Shown: in pieces, positions 24,362 to 32,278 of the stretch
Position numbering within the stretch: the first letter of the stretch is position 1
How the letters are laid out: each line of letters opens with the position of its first letter
DNA from: Rhodobacterales bacterium
GTDB lineage: Bacteria > Pseudomonadota > Alphaproteobacteria > Rhodobacterales > Rhodobacteraceae
DNA: 64,000 bases
NCBI GenBank assembly: GCA_002746935.1
Contig: PDRW01000027.1
Span: 1-64,000, forward strand
Reading direction: 5' to 3'
The notes under the pieces: generated by a model
Told to the model about the DNA's origin: nothing
The model's input: the letters and a program-made list of their open reading frames with translations, nothing else
Database searches by the model: none
Position numbers and translations under genes: made by a program

Positions 24362-25255
24362 ATGTTTGCACGCCGCACCCTCCTTGCCCTGACCGCCGCC
24401 GCTGCCACCCTCGCAGCACTGCCGGCCTTCGCCGCCGACAAGCCCAAGGTGGCCACCACTTTCACCGTCATCGCCGATATGGCCGCCAACGTGGCCGGCG
24501 ACGCAGCCGAGGTGATTTCGATCACCAAACCCGGCGCCGAAATCCACGGCTATCAGCCGACACCGCAGGATCTGATCAAGGCGCAGGATGCCGATCTCAT
24601 CCTGTGGAACGGGCTGGGCCTTGAGCGCTGGTTCGAGCAGTTCTTCTCCAACCTTTCCGATGTGCCCGCCGCGGTGGTCTCCGAAGGGATCGAGCCGATG
24701 GCGATTTCCGGCGGCGAATATGACGGCAAGCCCAATCCGCATGGCTGGATGGCGCTCAGCTCCGCGCTGATCTATGTCGACAACATCCGCGACGCGATGA
24801 TCGGGATCGACCCCGACAATGCCGCGACCTACGAGGCCAATGCCGAGCGTTACAAAGCGCAGATTGCCGATGTCATCGGGCCGCTGCGCGAGGCGGCGCT
24901 GGCGCTGCCCGAAGGCGACCGCTGGCTGGTCACCTCCGAGGGGGCCTTCTCCTACCTTGCCCGCGATTTCGGCCTTACCGAACTCTATCTCTGGCCGATC
25001 AACGCCGATGCCCAGGGCACGCCCCAGCAGGTGCGCGCGGTGATCGACGGGGTGCGCGCGCATGACATCCCGGTGGTGTTCTCCGAAAGCACCGTTTCCG
25101 ACAAGCCCGCCAAACAGATCGCGCGCGAGACCGGCGCGGAATACGGCGGGGTGCTCTATGTGGACTCGCTCAGCGAACCCGATGGCCCGGTGCCGACCTA
25201 TCTCGACCTGCTGCGCGTGACCTGCGAAACCATCGTGAACGGCCTGAAAAAATGA
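24362..25255 (+). CDS. sitA: Manganese/iron ABC transporter, substrate-binding protein SitA
   Basis: A 297-residue cluster A-I binding protein. A Sec signal peptide covers about 1-25 (LLALTAAAATLAALPAFAAD). The mature part has VATTFTVIADMAANVAGD, the EIHGYQPTPQD block with the first metal-binding histidine, and NPHGWM with another; glutamate and aspartate ligands follow near VVFSESTVSD. It captures Mn(II) or Fe(II) in the periplasm. A start at 24362 follows CGGAGT. Its stop overlaps sitB (ATGA), so it leads a four-gene operon. Confidence 0.95.
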   Translation: MFARRTLLALTAAAATLAALPAFAADKPKVATTFTVIADMAANVAGDAAEVISITKPGAEIHGYQPTPQDLIKAQDADLILWNGLGLERWFEQFFSNLSDVPAAVVSEGIEPMAISGGEYDGKPNPHGWMALSSALIYVDNIRDAMIGIDPDNAATYEANAERYKAQIADVIGPLREAALALPEGDRWLVTSEGAFSYLARDFGLTELYLWPINADAQGTPQQVRAVIDGVRAHDIPVVFSESTVSDKPAKQIARETGAEYGGVLYVDSLSEPDGPVPTYLDLLRVTCETIVNGLKK

Positions 25256-26139
25256 CCCAAGGCATTCGTGCCGACGACGTGACCGTCACCTATCGCAACG
25301 GTTTCACCGCGCTCCATGATGCGAGCTTCACCGTCCCGACCGGCACGATTACCGCGCTGGTCGGGGTGAACGGCGCGGGCAAATCGACCCTGTTCAAGGC
25401 GCTGATGGGCTTCGTGCCGGTCGCCCGCGGCAGGGTCGAAATTCTTGGCCGTCCGGTGAAGGCCGCGATGAAGGCACAGGAAGTCGCCTATGTGCCACAG
25501 GCGGAGGAGGTCGACTGGTCGTTCCCGGTGCTGGTGGAAGACGTGGTGATGATGGGGCGCTATGGCCACATGGGGTTTCTGCGGATCCCCCGTGCGGCCG
25601 ACCACGCGGCCGTCGACGCCGCACTCGCCCGGGTCGACATGACCGGCTACCGCCACCGCCAGATCGGCGAGCTTTCGGGCGGGCAGAAGAAGCGTGTCTT
25701 CCTTGCCCGCGCGCTGGCGCAGGACGCCCATGTGATCCTGCTCGACGAGCCCTTCACCGGGGTTGACGTGACCACCGAAGACCAGATCATCGCGCTGTTG
25801 CGCGATCTGCGCGACGAAGGCCGGGTTATGCTGGTCGCCACCCACAACCTCGGCTCGGTGCCGGAATATTGCGACCGCGTGGTGCTGGTGAAAGGCGCCG
25901 TGCTGGCCCACGGACCCACCGAAGAGGTGTTCACGCCCGACAACCTGCGCGACGCCTTCGGCGGTGTGCTGCGCCACTTCCTGCTCGAAGGCCACAAGCT
26001 TCACGAGGACGACGACCCGCGCGCGCTCGAAGTCATCACCGACGACGAACGTCCGCTGGTGATCTACGACGACCGCACCCGCACCGTGAAGGACGACAGC
26101 ACCAAAGCTGACGAAACCGTGGCCGGAGGCGCTTCATGA
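25252..26139 (+). CDS. sitB: Manganese/iron ABC transporter, ATPase SitB
   Basis: A 295-residue ABC ATPase powering the SitCD permease. Walker A GVNGAGKST is at 38-46, the signature ELSGGQKKR near 138, and Walker B VILLDEPFTGVD follows. A charged tail after about residue 240 extends beyond the usual domain. It overlaps both neighbours by ATGA junctions, indicating translational coupling within the sit operon. Confidence 0.95.
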   Translation: MTQGIRADDVTVTYRNGFTALHDASFTVPTGTITALVGVNGAGKSTLFKALMGFVPVARGRVEILGRPVKAAMKAQEVAYVPQAEEVDWSFPVLVEDVVMMGRYGHMGFLRIPRAADHAAVDAALARVDMTGYRHRQIGELSGGQKKRVFLARALAQDAHVILLDEPFTGVDVTTEDQIIALLRDLRDEGRVMLVATHNLGSVPEYCDRVVLVKGAVLAHGPTEEVFTPDNLRDAFGGVLRHFLLEGHKLHEDDDPRALEVITDDERPLVIYDDRTRTVKDDSTKADETVAGGAS

Positions 26140-27002
26140 CCCTCTTGCTCGAGCCCTTCACCTATGGCTACATGACCAACGCGATCTGGGTTTCGGCCCT
26201 GGTCGGCGCGGTCTGCGCCTTCCTTTCGGCCTATCTGGTGCTCAAGGGCTGGTCGCTGATCGGCGACGCGCTGTCGCATTCGATCGTGCCCGGGGTGGCC
26301 GGCGCCTACATGATCGGCCTCCCCTTCGCCTTCGGCGCCTTCCTTTCGGGCGGTCTCGCGGCGCTCGCCATGCTGTTTCTGCAAAGCCGCTCCGGCCTCA
26401 AGGAAGATGCGGTGATCGGCCTGATCTTCACCGCCTTTTTCGGCCTCGGCCTGTTCATGGTGTCGCTGAACCCGATGGCGGTCTCGATCCAGACCATCAT
26501 CATGGGCAACATCCTCGCGATCACCCCAGGCGACACGCTTCAGCTCGCGATCATCGGCGGCGTCTCGCTGGTGGTGCTGCTGGCCAAATGGCGCGACCTG
26601 CTGGCGGTGTTCTTCGACGAAGCCCATGCCCGCTCCATCGGCCTCAACGCCACCGCGCTCCGGGTCACCTTCTTCACCCTGCTCGCCGCCTCCACCGTGG
26701 CCGCGATGCAGACCGTGGGGGCCTTTCTGGTGATCGCCCTCGTGGTGACCCCCGGGGCCACCGCCTATCTGCTCACCGACCATTTCCCGCGGCTCATCAC
26801 CCTGTCGGTCGCCATCGGCGCGATCACCTCCGCAGTGGGCGCTTATGTGAGCTATTTCCTCGACGGCGCCACCGGCGGGGTGATCGTGGTGCTGCAAACC
26901 GTGCTGTTTCTCGCGGCTTTCGTCTTCGCCCCGACCCACGGCACCCTCGCCGCGCGCCGCCGCGCAAAGGCCGCGCTGGCCAACCCGAAGGAGGCCGTGT
27001 GA
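26136..27002 (+). CDS. sitC: Manganese/iron ABC transporter, permease SitC
   Basis: A 288-residue ABC-3 family permease with about eight hydrophobic segments. The EAA-like coupling region includes DEAHARSIGLN, and SYFLDGATGG precedes the last helices. It pairs with SitD to form the inner-membrane channel. It starts in the stop of sitB and ends in a TGATG junction with sitD. The operon arrangement and family length leave little doubt. Confidence 0.95.
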   Translation: MTLLLEPFTYGYMTNAIWVSALVGAVCAFLSAYLVLKGWSLIGDALSHSIVPGVAGAYMIGLPFAFGAFLSGGLAALAMLFLQSRSGLKEDAVIGLIFTAFFGLGLFMVSLNPMAVSIQTIIMGNILAITPGDTLQLAIIGGVSLVVLLAKWRDLLAVFFDEAHARSIGLNATALRVTFFTLLAASTVAAMQTVGAFLVIALVVTPGATAYLLTDHFPRLITLSVAIGAITSAVGAYVSYFLDGATGGVIVVLQTVLFLAAFVFAPTHGTLAARRRAKAALANPKEAV

Positions 27003-27820
27003 TGGACGCATTGATCGCCCCTTTCGCCTTCCCCTTCATGCAGAACGCCTTTCTGGTCACGGCGCTCATCGCCCCGGCGGCGGCGATGCTCTCGTGCTTC
27101 ATGGTGCTGAAAGGCTGGTCGCTGATGGGCGACGCCACCTCTCACGCGGTGTTTCCCGGGGTGGTCCTGGCCTATGTTGCAGGGATCCCGATCATCGTCG
27201 GCGCCTTCCTCGCCGGCATGGCGATGGCGCTGGGCGCGGGCTTCATCCAGGAGAACACCCGGGTGAAACAGGATACCGTGCTCGGCGTGGTCTTTGCCGG
27301 CATGTTCGCCCTCGGCGTGGTGATCTACACCCAGATCGAGACCGATGCCCATCTTGACCATATCCTGTTCGGCAACATGCTGGGGGTCGGCGCGGGCGAT
27401 CTGTGGACCTCCGGCCTCATCGCCGCCACGGTGACGCTTCTGCTCCTCGTCTTCTGGCGCGATCTGCTGGCCCACAGCTTCGACCCGATCCAGGCCCGCA
27501 TGATCGGCCTGCGTACAGGCCTGCTGCACTACGGCCTGCTGACCGCGCTGTCGGCCACCATCGTGGCAATGCTGTCTTCGGTGGGGATCATCCTTGCGAT
27601 CGCCTTCCTGATCGCCCCCGGCGCCATCGCCTTCCTGCTCACCCGCCGCTTCACGGCGATGCTCGCCATGGCCGTTGTGGTGGCGGAAGTTGCGGGTTTC
27701 GCGGGGATCTACGCCAGCTTCTGGCTCGACAGCGCGCCCGCGCCGACCATCGTGCTGATCCTCACCGCGATGTTCCTCGCCGCCTTCGGCCTGCGCGAAT
27801 GGCGGGTCTGGCACGCGTGA
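27002..27820 (+). CDS. sitD: Manganese/iron ABC transporter, permease SitD
   Basis: A 272-residue ABC-3 permease, paralogous to SitC (shared KGWSL GDA segment near residue 37). Eight or so membrane helices are evident, with cytoplasmic FDPIQARMIGLR likely contacting the ATPase. GGAGG lies before the start, which overlaps the sitC stop by one base. It is the last gene of the operon; the MITE-like insertion begins 77 bases after its stop. Confidence 0.95.
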   Translation: MDALIAPFAFPFMQNAFLVTALIAPAAAMLSCFMVLKGWSLMGDATSHAVFPGVVLAYVAGIPIIVGAFLAGMAMALGAGFIQENTRVKQDTVLGVVFAGMFALGVVIYTQIETDAHLDHILFGNMLGVGAGDLWTSGLIAATVTLLLLVFWRDLLAHSFDPIQARMIGLRTGLLHYGLLTALSATIVAMLSSVGIILAIAFLIAPGAIAFLLTRRFTAMLAMAVVVAEVAGFAGIYASFWLDSAPAPTIVLILTAMFLAAFGLREWRVWHA

Positions 27821-27896
27821 CGCACCCTGGGCGGGCGCGGGCCGGTGGCGAATATCAGTGGATCAGTTCAGGGCGTGCGGTAACTGCCGCGCGCCC

Positions 27897-28000
27897 TATA
27901 GCGTTTGGCGAAATACCTGACACAAAGAGCATCGCCTGACGCGTTGAAACCTCTGATTTCAGGCAGTGTCAGGTGATACAGGTTTTCGCATGACGCTCTA
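27897..28000. mobile_element. MITE-like element with IS630-type termini, flanked by TA
   Basis: A non-coding 100-base segment (27899-27998) lies between TA dinucleotides at 27897-27898 and 27999-28000. Its left end reads AGCGTTTGGCGAAATACCTG and its right end, read inward, AGCGTCATGCGAAAACCTG. Both match the end of the IS630-type element at 121-105, which reads AGCGTCATGCGAAAAACCTG. GTGTCAGGT / ACCTGACAC pairs further inside. No transposase frame is present. Size, ends and TA target all suggest a non-autonomous element mobilised by an IS630 transposase. Confidence 0.75.
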
Positions 28001-28540
28001 TTTCACCAGAACCAGATGCGGCTTTTCCGCGCGCTCGGGCTGCGGCTGCAACGGACAGGCGCTCGGCCGCCCGATCGGACAAGCGGCAGCGCCCGCTTTC
28101 CCCCTTGCCTTCAGGCAGAGCTCCAGCAGTCCGGTGAGCCCTTCGGCCTTTTCGGCTACGGCCGCGCATTCTTCCGGCCCGATCCGCTCGGCAACACAGG
28201 CCAGCGCCGCTCCCGGGGCATGAGTCGTGGCACCCGCAAGGCGGGCAAACCAGATCTCGTCCGGCGTCAGCCACGAGGTGTCCGGCGGATTGGTGGTGAG
28301 TTTCGGCCGGGCCGCCACCTCAAGCGCCTCGAACAGCCCTTCGAACGCCCTGACGACGCAAACGCCATGGGCCGCGCCGAACTGAATCGGCGCCGCAAGC
28401 CGGATGGTCTCGCGGTGCACATCGCTCCAGGACCACATCCTGAGCAGACGCAGCGCGTGGGTTTCGACCGGCCCCAACGCATCGAGCGACGCGAAATCGC
28501 CCCCTCCGGGAGCGCCAGGCGGAAGAGCGTGAAGGTTCAT
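27998..28540 (-). CDS. Hypothetical protein, probably truncated or retailed by the MITE-like insertion
   Basis: A 180-residue protein I do not recognise. It looks soluble, rich in Ala, Glu and Leu, with helices such as LGPVETHALRLLRMW and several cysteines (ALACVAERIGPEECAAVAEK). Its ATG overlaps the stop of the upstream HemP-domain gene (ATGA), so the two are coupled and perhaps share a haem or iron role. The stop codon TAG is made from the flanking TA and the first base of the MITE-like element, so the native C-terminus may have been lost. Confidence 0.7.
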   Translation of the reverse strand: MNLHALPPGAPGGGDFASLDALGPVETHALRLLRMWSWSDVHRETIRLAAPIQFGAAHGVCVVRAFEGLFEALEVAARPKLTTNPPDTSWLTPDEIWFARLAGATTHAPGAALACVAERIGPEECAAVAEKAEGLTGLLELCLKARGKAGAAACPIGRPSACPLQPQPERAEKPHLVLVK

Positions 28541-28857
28541 TTGGTCAGGATCAGCTTGCCGGCGCGGGTGATCATCAGGGTATAGACCTTGTCATCGAGC
28601 CGGATATGAGCCTGCTTGCCGCCCTCCGTCAGGCTCCGCGCGTCATGCGTCGGGCGGCCAGTGCCAACTTCGGCTTCGCTATGGTGGATTCCATCACTCA
28701 TGTTCTCGCTTCCCTCATTCCGCATCGCGTCCCGCGCCCATTCCAATCTGACCGCGTCCACGAGCTCGCCCAATTCTGCCAGGTATTCCAACTCGGCGAT
28801 GTCGAACCGGCCCGCCCGGTGCTCCCCGGGGGTGGTCATCCGAGAAAGCGTTCTCAC
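28537..28857 (-). CDS. hemP: HemP-domain protein (hemin uptake protein) with N-terminal extension
   Basis: The last 45 residues (THDARSLTEGGKQAHIRLDD onward to KLILTK) match HemP, a small protein associated with haem uptake. The frame extends to a GTG at 28857 preceded by GGAGG at eight-base spacing, giving 106 residues. An internal ATG at 28701 with GAGGGAAG upstream would give the usual 54-residue HemP. The extra N-terminal part (FDIAELEYLAELGELVDAV) looks like a real acidic helix, so either a fused form or two overlapping products are possible. An inverted repeat at 28895-28912 lies just upstream. Confidence 0.75.
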   Translation of the reverse strand: MRTLSRMTTPGEHRAGRFDIAELEYLAELGELVDAVRLEWARDAMRNEGSENMSDGIHHSEAEVGTGRPTHDARSLTEGGKQAHIRLDDKVYTLMITRAGKLILTK

Positions 28858-28894
28858 CTCCCTTTCCTCCGGAGCGATTCAGCAGGGGCCGTAG

Positions 28895-28912
28895 CTGTCT
28901 CAAACCTGACAG
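28895..28912. promoter_or_regulatory. Inverted repeat upstream of hemP, candidate operator
   Basis: CTGTC (28895-28899) and GACAG (28908-28912) form a perfect 5-base inverted repeat with 8 bases between, 38 bases before the GTG start of the HemP-domain gene. Iron-regulated promoters of Rhodobacterales carry short inverted repeats containing TGTCA-like half-sites, so a metal regulator could bind. The assignment is speculative. Confidence 0.35.
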
Positions 28913-28976
28913 AAATACTCAGGTGAATCAATTCCAAATTTCTGCGGGAAGAGGCCGGCACCGCACCGACACATCC

Positions 28977-28995
28977 GGCCCGCCGGGGGCGGGCC
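28977..28995. terminator. GC-rich hairpin between the arsR-type gene and hemP
   Basis: GGCCCGCC (28977-28984) and GGCGGGCC (28988-28995) form a perfect 8-base stem with a 3-base loop. It lies beyond the stop of the minus-strand ArsR gene at 29048, so it could end that transcript. No U-tract follows on either strand, so it may only be a stabilising 3' structure. Confidence 0.4.
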
Positions 28996-29047
28996 GTTCA
29001 GCTTTGCGAATGATCCCGACAGACGCCTGTGCCTGCCGCGCGGGCGC

Positions 29048-29410
29048 TCACAGGTGATGCCGGAGCCCATCGCAGAAGAAGGCGTTGAGATGGTCCATCA
29101 GCCCGCGTGCGGGACCGTCGGCCAGCGAGTAGCGTTTCGACTTCCCCGCGCGCTCGAAGCGCACCAGCCCGTCGTGACGCAGCCGGGCGAGATGGCTCGA
29201 CACCAGCGGCTGAGACATGTCGAGCAGGCTCTGGAGTTCGGACACCGTCTTGCTCCCGTCAGCCAGGTGACTGAGCACCATCAACCGGCCGGAATGCCCA
29301 AGCGCCCGCATCAGCGACGACACTTCGAAAGCGACAGGCTCCAGCGAATCTGCCGTGCTCCGGGCGAGCGGTTGGGCCCTGGCGGGTTCGAGTGCGATCT
29401 GGAATGTCAT
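29048..29410 (-). CDS. ArsR-family winged-helix transcriptional regulator
   Basis: A 120-residue ArsR-type repressor. The winged helix spans about 30-110 with recognition region MSQPLVSSHLARLRHDGLV. It resembles the sulfide/redox-sensing BigR/SqrR branch in overall shape, but I see only one cysteine (in FFCDGL), so a two-cysteine persulfide switch of the SqrR kind is unlikely in this copy. AGGAAAGG precedes the start. The upstream hypothetical gene is 36 bases away on the same strand, so the pair is probably an operon. Confidence 0.85.
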   Translation of the reverse strand: MTFQIALEPARAQPLARSTADSLEPVAFEVSSLMRALGHSGRLMVLSHLADGSKTVSELQSLLDMSQPLVSSHLARLRHDGLVRFERAGKSKRYSLADGPARGLMDHLNAFFCDGLRHHL

Positions 29411-29446
29411 CTCGTAGCCTTTCCTGTTGGGCTTCCCGCCAGGCAG

Positions 29447-29968
29447 CTACCCGGCGGGCCGCATGGCGCGGTGTTCTGCATGGAGGCCCTCTTCGGCATC
29501 CCGAAGGGCGTCCTGGATGAGGTCGGCCAACCCGCGGACGGCCTCGAGAAGCATCGCCGGGTCGTTGCCCTCGCAGAGCATCAGCGCATCGGCGTGGGCG
29601 GCACTGCGGGCGCCGCGGGAGGTGGCCTTCAGCATGTTGGCGAGGCGGCGTTCGTCGTCGGACAGAAACGCGGAACAATGCTCGCAATCGGGATTGGAAA
29701 ACCGGAATCCCGAAACGCGCGCGCCGCGCAGGCACTGAACCATCGCAAAGACCGCAACACCAAGGCCCGGCGCAAGGCGCTTCGGCCAGACGGCGTGGGC
29801 CACTCCAAAGGCACGAATCCAACCCTGACTTTCGGGCCGGGCGAGGCTCTGCATGAAATGGCGCGCGATTGTCAGCACGTTTTGCTCTGTGGGTGACAGC
29901 CCTGCGTCGGCGACGCGAAGACCACCGGGCGGATGGTGATGAGAGCCGTTTGGCTGATCGCCTTCCAT
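29447..29968 (-). CDS. Hypothetical protein with a CxxC motif
   Basis: A 173-residue protein I do not recognise. It is predicted soluble with amphipathic helices, and it has a CEHC motif near the middle (NPDCEHCSAFLSDDERRL) plus a downstream acidic helix. The stretch GLSPTEQNVLTIARHFM suggests a helical N-terminal domain. I chose the ATG at 29968 with AAAGAAAGGG upstream; the frame stays open to 30109. It precedes the ArsR gene and is probably cotranscribed, so it could be a target or partner of that regulator. Confidence 0.65.
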   Translation of the reverse strand: MEGDQPNGSHHHPPGGLRVADAGLSPTEQNVLTIARHFMQSLARPESQGWIRAFGVAHAVWPKRLAPGLGVAVFAMVQCLRGARVSGFRFSNPDCEHCSAFLSDDERRLANMLKATSRGARSAAHADALMLCEGNDPAMLLEAVRGLADLIQDALRDAEEGLHAEHRAMRPAG

Positions 29969-30555
29969 CTTTGCCCTTTCTTTAGCGAAACAGACCAAGG
30001 CACCGTCCTGCGCGTGCGCCCGCCCCTCTCGAAACCGGACGAATCCCGATGCCCTGGTCTGTTCGTTTTCCGGAAAAGCGGCCCGACCCTGGCGAAGGGA
30101 GTTGCTCAAGACCGTTCGCGCTTTCCCGAAACTGGTGTTCTACGTGATCGCTGGCTTTCAGCTCGCTATTGCTGATGTCCTATCTGACAGTTTTAGTCAA
30201 GTTTGGCAACCCGGAATTTCGACTATGCGGAAAATTGCTCAGGCGAACACTGCGGCCGGGTCGAAAGGTGCCGGCGGTCCGGGGCATTGGCAAGAATCGC
30301 AGAACGGCTGTCTGCCGCGCAGGATGGCGTGCGGGGAGAAGATGTTTCGACGCTTCCAGGACAAGATACCGCTGGTGGCGGGCCGGACCCGCGCGGCTGG
30401 AAGCAGAGGTCTTCGGACAGGATTCGAACACGGCCTGAAGCGCCGGGTATTGGTAAACCGTTTGTTTCCGCCTGACGGCAATATTGGCGTGGGCGAATCT
30501 GGCGCCCGCGACTACAGTGCCCGCTTAGGGGTCTGTTAAGTTTAACGGGGTGGGG
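29969..30555. other. Long intergenic region between divergent hypothetical genes
   Basis: About 590 bases with no frame I can support as coding; several short frames here lack start signals and homology. A perfect inverted repeat GTTAAGTTTAAC (30535-30546) lies 9 bases before the downstream gene and could be an operator. Otherwise I see no RNA gene, repeat or terminator. Confidence 0.5.
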
Positions 30556-30906
30556 ATGCCGATGTCACGGCAGGCAGTCATTGATCGGATTATTGCGTTT
30601 TCGCTTGAGGAGTTGTCGTCAGGCAACGATTCGCGGCGACGCGGGCTTGTGCGTCATATCTGTCTGCGCTGGCCGGAAGCGCCGGCGTTGTCGGTGGTCT
30701 TCGCGATGACTTCGGCGGCAGCGACGCTTGAGGACAACATCAGACGCGATGCGGATGCAACAGAGGTTGCACCCTTGGCCTACCGGCTCGCGGCGATTCT
30801 GGCGGCAGATATTTTCGCAGTCGAGAGCATCGGACAGAGGCCGGCAACGGCGCAGGATTTGCTGCATTTCTGGCGGCGGGTCGACAGCTATTTCCTCGAC
30901 ATCTGA
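30556..30906 (+). CDS. Small hypothetical protein
   Basis: A 116-residue soluble protein I do not recognise. It is mostly helical with conserved-looking aromatic and charged segments (AVIDRIIAFSLEEL near the start, LHFWRRVDSYFLDI at the end). Possible starts are GTG 30550, ATG 30556 and ATG 30562; GGGGTGGGG upstream fits the last two. It is a single-gene unit, convergent with the winged-helix membrane protein gene across a 230-base gap. Codon use looks like real coding sequence. Confidence 0.6.
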   Translation: MPMSRQAVIDRIIAFSLEELSSGNDSRRRGLVRHICLRWPEAPALSVVFAMTSAAATLEDNIRRDADATEVAPLAYRLAAILAADIFAVESIGQRPATAQDLLHFWRRVDSYFLDI

Positions 30907-30965
30907 GCCAACGACCGGTCCGGCGCCGTAGCGGATGCAGCGCCGGCAGTGCTGTGCCACCACAA

Positions 30966-30991
30966 TTGACAATATGTGAACAGAATATAAA
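30966..30991 (+). promoter_or_regulatory. Orphan promoter-like sequence
   Basis: TTGACA at 30966-30971 is followed 14 bases later by TATAAA at 30986-30991, in an AT-rich island within GC-rich DNA. No plus-strand gene starts before 32279. If active it would transcribe toward the hairpins at 31044-31084, so a small RNA is conceivable. The spacer is shorter than the usual 16-18 bases, which weakens the call. Confidence 0.3.
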
Positions 30992-31043
30992 CAGAGACGC
31001 GCCGGTTCCGCTGCTCGCCGTCTAACCAACTGTTTTTCAACCC

Positions 31044-31084
31044 GGAAAATGCTTTTCCATTAGTCCAGTATTCCGGACTAATGG
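31044..31084. repeat. Adjacent perfect inverted repeats
   Basis: GGAAAA-TGC-TTTTCC (31044-31058) is followed by CCATTAGTCC (31057-31066) and GGACTAATGG (31075-31084) around an 8-base loop. The second is a perfect 10-base inverted repeat. They lie between convergent genes and could act as a bidirectional terminator, as an operator, or as the 3' structure of a small RNA. No U-tract follows either stem on either strand. Confidence 0.6.
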
Positions 31085-31136
31085 ACTGCGCAAAACAGCC
31101 CGTGACAGCCGGCGTCAAAGCCCTCCCGTCCCCGTC

Positions 31137-31838
31137 TCACACCATCTGGATCACGTCCTTGTCGATCGCCAGCATATAGCCGCGACGCGCGATCGTGCGC
31201 ACCAGCACTTCCGACAACAGCTGGTTGCCGAGCCCGTCGCGCAGCCGTTTGATGCGCATGGCGCCGGCCGATTCGTCGCAATCGGCGGCCTGCTTGCCGG
31301 AGATCAGCGCCTCGAGCTCCGCGCCGCTCAGCACATCGTCATCCATTCGCGCTTCGGCAAGCACGGCAAGCGTTTCGATGGCCGATTCAGTGAGCGAAAA
31401 CGCCATGTTGTTAAGATAGACCGCCCGTTCCTCGCGACTGACGATAAGCTGATTTACCGTAATCCCTGCACGTTCGATCTCGCCCATCCGCCGGTTCAGG
31501 GCGATTATGGTGAGCAGCAATCCGAGCGCGGCGATGAGCATCGCGGTTGCAAACACCAGCAGCACGAAAATCACCACCCGGTAGCTCGCCAGCGTATCCG
31601 AAAATGCCGTGCCGGACTGGGCGAGGATCTCCAGAAGCCGGATTTCCGCCTCGCTGGTCAGGTCGTTTTCCACGAAAATCCGTTCGACCCGGTTGTTGAA
31701 GGCGTCGGCATCGGGGAGATTGATGAACAAGAACGCCGCCGCCAGCGCGAGAATCAGCACGACCGACACCGTGCCGGTCAGCGCGACCCGCGTGCCGGTT
31801 GCCCGCGCCTCAGTAACGGAGGAAGAATGAACCGGCAT
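31137..31838 (-). CDS. Two-TM membrane protein with C-terminal OmpR-type winged helix
   Basis: A 233-residue protein with a hydrophobic segment at about 18-40, a polar loop at 41-87, a second segment at 88-113 and a soluble C-terminal part. The last 90 residues resemble an OmpR/PhoB winged helix: FSLTESAIETLAVLAEAR, MRIKRLRDGLG and VRTIARRGYML align with the family's pattern. Both termini should be cytoplasmic, placing the DNA-binding domain after the second TM, the reverse of ToxR/CadC order. The start follows AAAGGAGGG. The upstream gene, which encodes a small secreted protein, overlaps by 29 bases. Ligand and targets are unknown. Confidence 0.7.
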   Translation of the reverse strand: MPVHSSSVTEARATGTRVALTGTVSVVLILALAAAFLFINLPDADAFNNRVERIFVENDLTSEAEIRLLEILAQSGTAFSDTLASYRVVIFVLLVFATAMLIAALGLLLTIIALNRRMGEIERAGITVNQLIVSREERAVYLNNMAFSLTESAIETLAVLAEARMDDDVLSGAELEALISGKQAADCDESAGAMRIKRLRDGLGNQLLSEVLVRTIARRGYMLAIDKDVIQMV

Positions 31839-32112
31839 TTGCCCTCCTTTGCTCGTCGCCGAGGCCCGCTGCGCCGAAGGTTGATACAACACTCAGCAGC
31901 TTCCATCCGTCAGCGGCGATCCGGGAGGCAATCTCCTGTTTGACGGCCTGCGGTTTTCCGCAAACCCCATCGGCCAGTTCGATCACCCCGTAATGCAGCT
32001 GCAACGGGTCATCCCGTTTTGCCTTGTAGTCGGCATAGCAGTCAGCGGCGGCGGGGTGGCCGGCGAGTGCAAAAAGGGCCATGAGCCCGCATATGGCAAT
32101 GTCCTGTCTCAT
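31810..32112 (-). CDS. Small secreted hypothetical protein
   Basis: A 100-residue protein with a Sec signal peptide (about 1-22, ICGLMALFALAGHPAAA) and two cysteines in the mature part (DCYADYK and DGVCGKP) that could form a disulfide. I do not recognise the family. Its 3' end overlaps the winged-helix membrane protein gene by 29 bases, so the two are coupled. A periplasmic partner or sensor role is conceivable but not shown. The ATG at 32112 has no clear Shine-Dalgarno; a TTG at 32148 after AAGGA is an alternative. Confidence 0.65.
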   Translation of the reverse strand: MRQDIAICGLMALFALAGHPAAADCYADYKAKRDDPLQLHYGVIELADGVCGKPQAVKQEIASRIAADGWKLLSVVSTFGAAGLGDEQRRANAGSFFLRY

Positions 32113-32278
32113 GGGCAGAAGACTGCGCGTCCGCTCCGCGATATTCAATATCCTTCGGCCAAAACCCGCCTGTTATCCCCTAACAGCCCCGTGTTATTGC
32201 CTGTCTTTGGGGTCCGGGCGCAATCTTTTCCCGTACCCCATGCGTCTTGATGAAAGGCGCCAGCAGAAAGGGCAAGAC

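Noticed and set aside
30203-30475. 90-codon plus-strand frame in the gap before the small hypothetical gene
   Set aside because: No ribosome-binding site, no homology and Arg/Gly-rich composition typical of chance GC-rich frames.
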